A stretch of DNA of 64,000 bases from Streptomyces qinglanensis (GTDB taxonomy: Bacteria > Actinomycetota > Actinomycetes > Streptomycetales > Streptomycetaceae): positions 434,001 through 498,000 of the forward strand of contig NZ_FOGO01000002.1 in assembly GCF_900111245.1 (NCBI RefSeq), given 5' to 3'. The notes beneath the pieces were generated by a model. It ran no database searches and had not been told where the DNA came from. It was given only the letters and a program-made list of their open reading frames with translations. A program made the translations under genes and the position numbers. Of this stretch, positions 61,812 through 64,000 are shown piece after piece; positions within the stretch are counted from its first letter, which is position 1, and each line of letters begins with the position of its first letter.

Positions 61812-62861
61812 TCAACCGGGCAGCCCGCGCCGGAGTTGGGCGCGTACCTGGCGGGGACGGTTGGTGATGACGGCGTCGACACCGAGCCGCACGCACAGCT
61901 CGACGTCCTCGGGTTCGTCGACCGTCCACACGTGCACCTCGTGGCCCGCGCGGTGCGCCCGGGCCACGTACTCCGGGTGGGTGCGCAGGATGCGGATGCT
62001 CGGGCCGACCGCGCGCACGCCGTACGGCAGCCTGCCGTCCCGGTGGCGGGGGAGCAGGAACTGGGTCAGGAGCACCGTCGGTATGTCCGGCGCCGCCGTG
62101 CGGACCCGCTGCAGGGAGCGGGCCGAGAAGCTCATGATGCGCACCGGTGTGCGGAGCCGATGCCGGTCCAGGAGCTCCAGCAGTCGTTCCTCCACCTGGC
62201 CCGCCCAGCGGGTGGGGTGCTTGGTCTCGATGGCCAGTTCGACCGGGCGCGGTGCCTCGGCGACCAGGGTGAGCAGGCGGTCGAGGGTGAGCACGGAGGT
62301 GCTCTCCGGGTCCGCCGCCACTCCGAGCCGTCCCGCCGCGCCGTCCCGTCCCGCGCGGTCGGGGTGGTCCGCAGAGCCGAGGTGTCCGGACGTGCCGAGG
62401 TGTCCGGACGTGCGGGGGCGTCCGGACGCGCCGCGGCGCACCGGGGTCCCGGCGCAGTGGTCGGTGCCCTCGGCCGGCTCGGTGGCGCCGACCGGGTCCG
62501 ACGTCGGGCCGCGCGTGGCGGTGGCGTCCGTGTCCAGTGCGCTGTCCGGCGACTCGTACGGGTCGGTATGCCGGTCCCGCCACGAGCCGAAGTCCAGTGC
62601 GGCCAGGTCCGCGAGCTCCAGGGCCGAGACGGCGCCCCGCCCGTTGGAGGTGCGGTTCACCCGGCGGTCGTGGACGCAGACCAGATGGCCGTCCGCCGTG
62701 AGCCGTACGTCGCACTCCAGCCCGTCGGCGCCCTCGTCGATCGCCCGGCGGTAGGCGGCCAGTGTGTGCTCGGGTACCGCCTCGGAGGCGCCGCGGTGGG
62801 CGATGACGGACGGCAGGTGGTCGAGGCGGTGGCGCGACCCGGCACGGATCTCGTTGCTCAC
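61812..62861 (-). CDS. glpQ: Glycerophosphodiester phosphodiesterase
   Basis: A 349-residue cytosolic (no signal peptide) GDPD-family TIM barrel that cleaves glycerophosphodiesters to glycerol-3-phosphate. HRGASEAVPEHT, ECDVRLTADGHLV and the Glu in IETKHP are the catalytic landmarks. Residues about 105-175 are an insert rich in Gly/His/Arg/Asp coming from short repeats (62340-62430) that typical members lack. GTG 62861. Confidence 0.92.
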   Translation of the reverse strand: MSNEIRAGSRHRLDHLPSVIAHRGASEAVPEHTLAAYRRAIDEGADGLECDVRLTADGHLVCVHDRRVNRTSNGRGAVSALELADLAALDFGSWRDRHTDPYESPDSALDTDATATRGPTSDPVGATEPAEGTDHCAGTPVRRGASGRPRTSGHLGTSGHLGSADHPDRAGRDGAAGRLGVAADPESTSVLTLDRLLTLVAEAPRPVELAIETKHPTRWAGQVEERLLELLDRHRLRTPVRIMSFSARSLQRVRTAAPDIPTVLLTQFLLPRHRDGRLPYGVRAVGPSIRILRTHPEYVARAHRAGHEVHVWTVDEPEDVELCVRLGVDAVITNRPRQVRAQLRRGLPG

Positions 62862-63318
62862 CGGGATATCGTGCCACCGGGCCGATTGGACACACTGTGC
62901 AGGGTTCTGCGGAGCACTTCGCCCGCGGTCGCGGGTTTCGGGTCGATTGTCGGGCCGGGCCTCGGGCCGGGCTTCGGGACGGGTTTCGGGCCGATGGAGT
63001 CCGGTCCCGGTGCGCCGGGGCCCGTTTCGCCGAGGGGCGGTTCGGTGCGGGCGCGCATAGGCTGGGTGCCGTGATCACGCGTGTGGGTGACGTCGCGCCG
63101 AACTCGACCCGCGCGCACCCGACAGCGGCCGGAAACCCGAGAGCTGCGGGGAAAATGAGGTGCTCTGTCTGGTATTGGCCCGATGTGAAGAAGGGGGTAC
63201 GGACGCTCAGCGTCGGTTTACGCCCGTCTGATGTGTGATGGGAAAAGCTGTCTCTGGACACCCGCGTACGTGAACACACCCATCTCTGCGATGTCGTGTA
63301 CCTGATGAGGAGTGAGCT
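62862..63318. other. Intergenic 457 bp upstream of the last gene
   Basis: A decayed repeat of cgggccgggcttcggg type covers 62932-62996. A 55-codon plus-strand frame from GTG 63071 to 63238 is open but has no ribosome site; I do not call it. The promoter of the 63319 gene must lie here. Confidence 0.55.
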
Positions 63319-64000
63319 GTGAGCACCGAGAACGAGGGCGCTGCCGTGACGCCTGCGGCGGGGCCGGGTCCCACGCCCCCGGCGCCGGCCCAGGCCCCGT
63401 CGACCGGCGCCCCGACGAGCCGCGAGGACGGCGACTTCTCGCTGCCCTCCCCCGACTCTTCCGCCCCCGCCTCCGCCGACGCCGCCACTGGCGCGGACCG
63501 TACGCAGAAGGGGCCGGACGTCCAGGACACGGTCGTACCGAAGAGGGACCCCATGGACGACACGCTGGTGCAGCCGCCGCAGAGCGACACCGACGCGCCG
63601 CCCCCGGCGCAGCAGTCCGCGGGGGACGCCCAGGGGGTGCCCACCCCCCAGCAGCCCGCCGACGCACCGGTTGTCCCCGACCCGGCTGCGGCCCCCGCCG
63701 CGCCCGGAACCCCGCCCGCGCCGGACGCACCCCCCGCTTCCGCCGCGCCGGCCCCGATGGCATCCGAGGCCGGCGGCCCGCGGCAGCCCGGTGACGACCC
63801 GGGCGCCGGTTCCGGACCGGACTCGGGTCCCGGCTCGGGCCCGCCCCACGCGGGACAGTCCGGCGGCTGGGGCCAGGGCGGAGCGGGAACCCCGATGCCG
63901 CCCCCGCCGCCGCCCTACGGCGGTCCGGGCGGCCCGGCAGGCCCCGGCGGCCCGGCAGGTCCGGGTGGTCCGGGCGCCGGTGGTCCGGGCGGTGGCGGAA
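63319..64000 (+). CDS. Pro/Gly/Ala-rich N-terminus of a protein cut by the window edge
   Basis: An open frame of 227 codons that continues beyond the window. GTG 63319 has GAGGAG eight bases upstream. All visible sequence is disordered, rich in Pro, Ala, Gly, Asp and ending in Gly-Gly-Pro repeats (PPPPPPYGGPGGPAGPGGP), with no membrane segment yet. In streptomycetes such cytoplasmic tails often precede a membrane anchor and a trypsin-like (HtrA-type) protease or a kinase-type sensor; I cannot decide from this part. Confidence 0.75.
   Translation, partial: MSTENEGAAVTPAAGPGPTPPAPAQAPSTGAPTSREDGDFSLPSPDSSAPASADAATGADRTQKGPDVQDTVVPKRDPMDDTLVQPPQSDTDAPPPAQQSAGDAQGVPTPQQPADAPVVPDPAAAPAAPGTPPAPDAPPASAAPAPMASEAGGPRQPGDDPGAGSGPDSGPGSGPPHAGQSGGWGQGGAGTPMPPPPPPYGGPGGPAGPGGPAGPGGPGAGGPGGGG

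Noticed and set aside
63071..63238. 55-codon plus-strand frame upstream of the last gene
   Set aside because: No ribosome site and no similarity; the region is more likely promoter and leader.

Overview
The window is GC-rich, uses GTG starts and GC-ending codons throughout, and carries gene neighbourhoods typical of Streptomyces (cydA-cydB-cydCD behind an aminotransferase; serS-pheA-dtpA-copper genes; htpX-pspAB). It reads as core chromosome of a streptomycete. I recognise about 50 genes; the last one runs off the right edge.

Layout. 271-7750: a hisC-like aminotransferase, then the cytochrome bd operon cydA-cydB-cydCD behind a near-perfect Rex operator. 7713-11147: an accessory three-gene block on the minus strand, visibly less GC-rich, encoding a small WXG-type helical protein, a large helical protein split by a frameshift in a seven-C run, and a lipoprotein; its end overlaps the last codons of cydCD. 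11654-22674: VOC protein, EamA exporter with divergent LysR regulator, Cof-type HAD phosphatase, htpX-pspAB envelope-stress pair, lipoprotein, NAD-dependent reductase, ArsC-like protein, amidohydrolase, an unknown protein and an F420-type oxidoreductase. 22895-26579: minus-strand operon of an M24 peptidase homologue, an EphD-like alpha/beta-hydrolase-SDR fusion and a MerR regulator. 26939-30539: a translationally coupled two-ATPase/two-permease ABC operon. 30644-40568: GntR-CynX/NimT exporter pair, an antirepressor-like coiled-coil protein, a BBE-type flavoprotein, a DinB-fold protein with divergent WYL regulator, and a DHA2 exporter with divergent double Lrp/AsnC regulator.

40647-51170: a HAD phosphatase coupled to serS, an 800-bp intergenic region containing a cluster of DnaA-box-like sequences, pheA, and the extracytoplasmic copper set dtpA, copCD, ecuC, sco, a ycnI-type protein and a membrane protein. 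51456-64000: signalling and housekeeping genes, including two HATPase anti-sigma-type kinases, two SpoIIE/PP2C phosphatases, pepP, a Prim-Pol N-domain protein, a SEC-C protein, a glycerophosphodiesterase and the Pro/Gly-rich start of a protein cut by the window edge.

Two features stand out at the DNA level: many short tandem-repeat arrays, several of which start exactly in the last codons of a gene, and several long perfect inverted repeats that act as likely terminators. The least explained items are the DnaA-box cluster between serS and pheA and the WXG/lipoprotein block behind cydCD.
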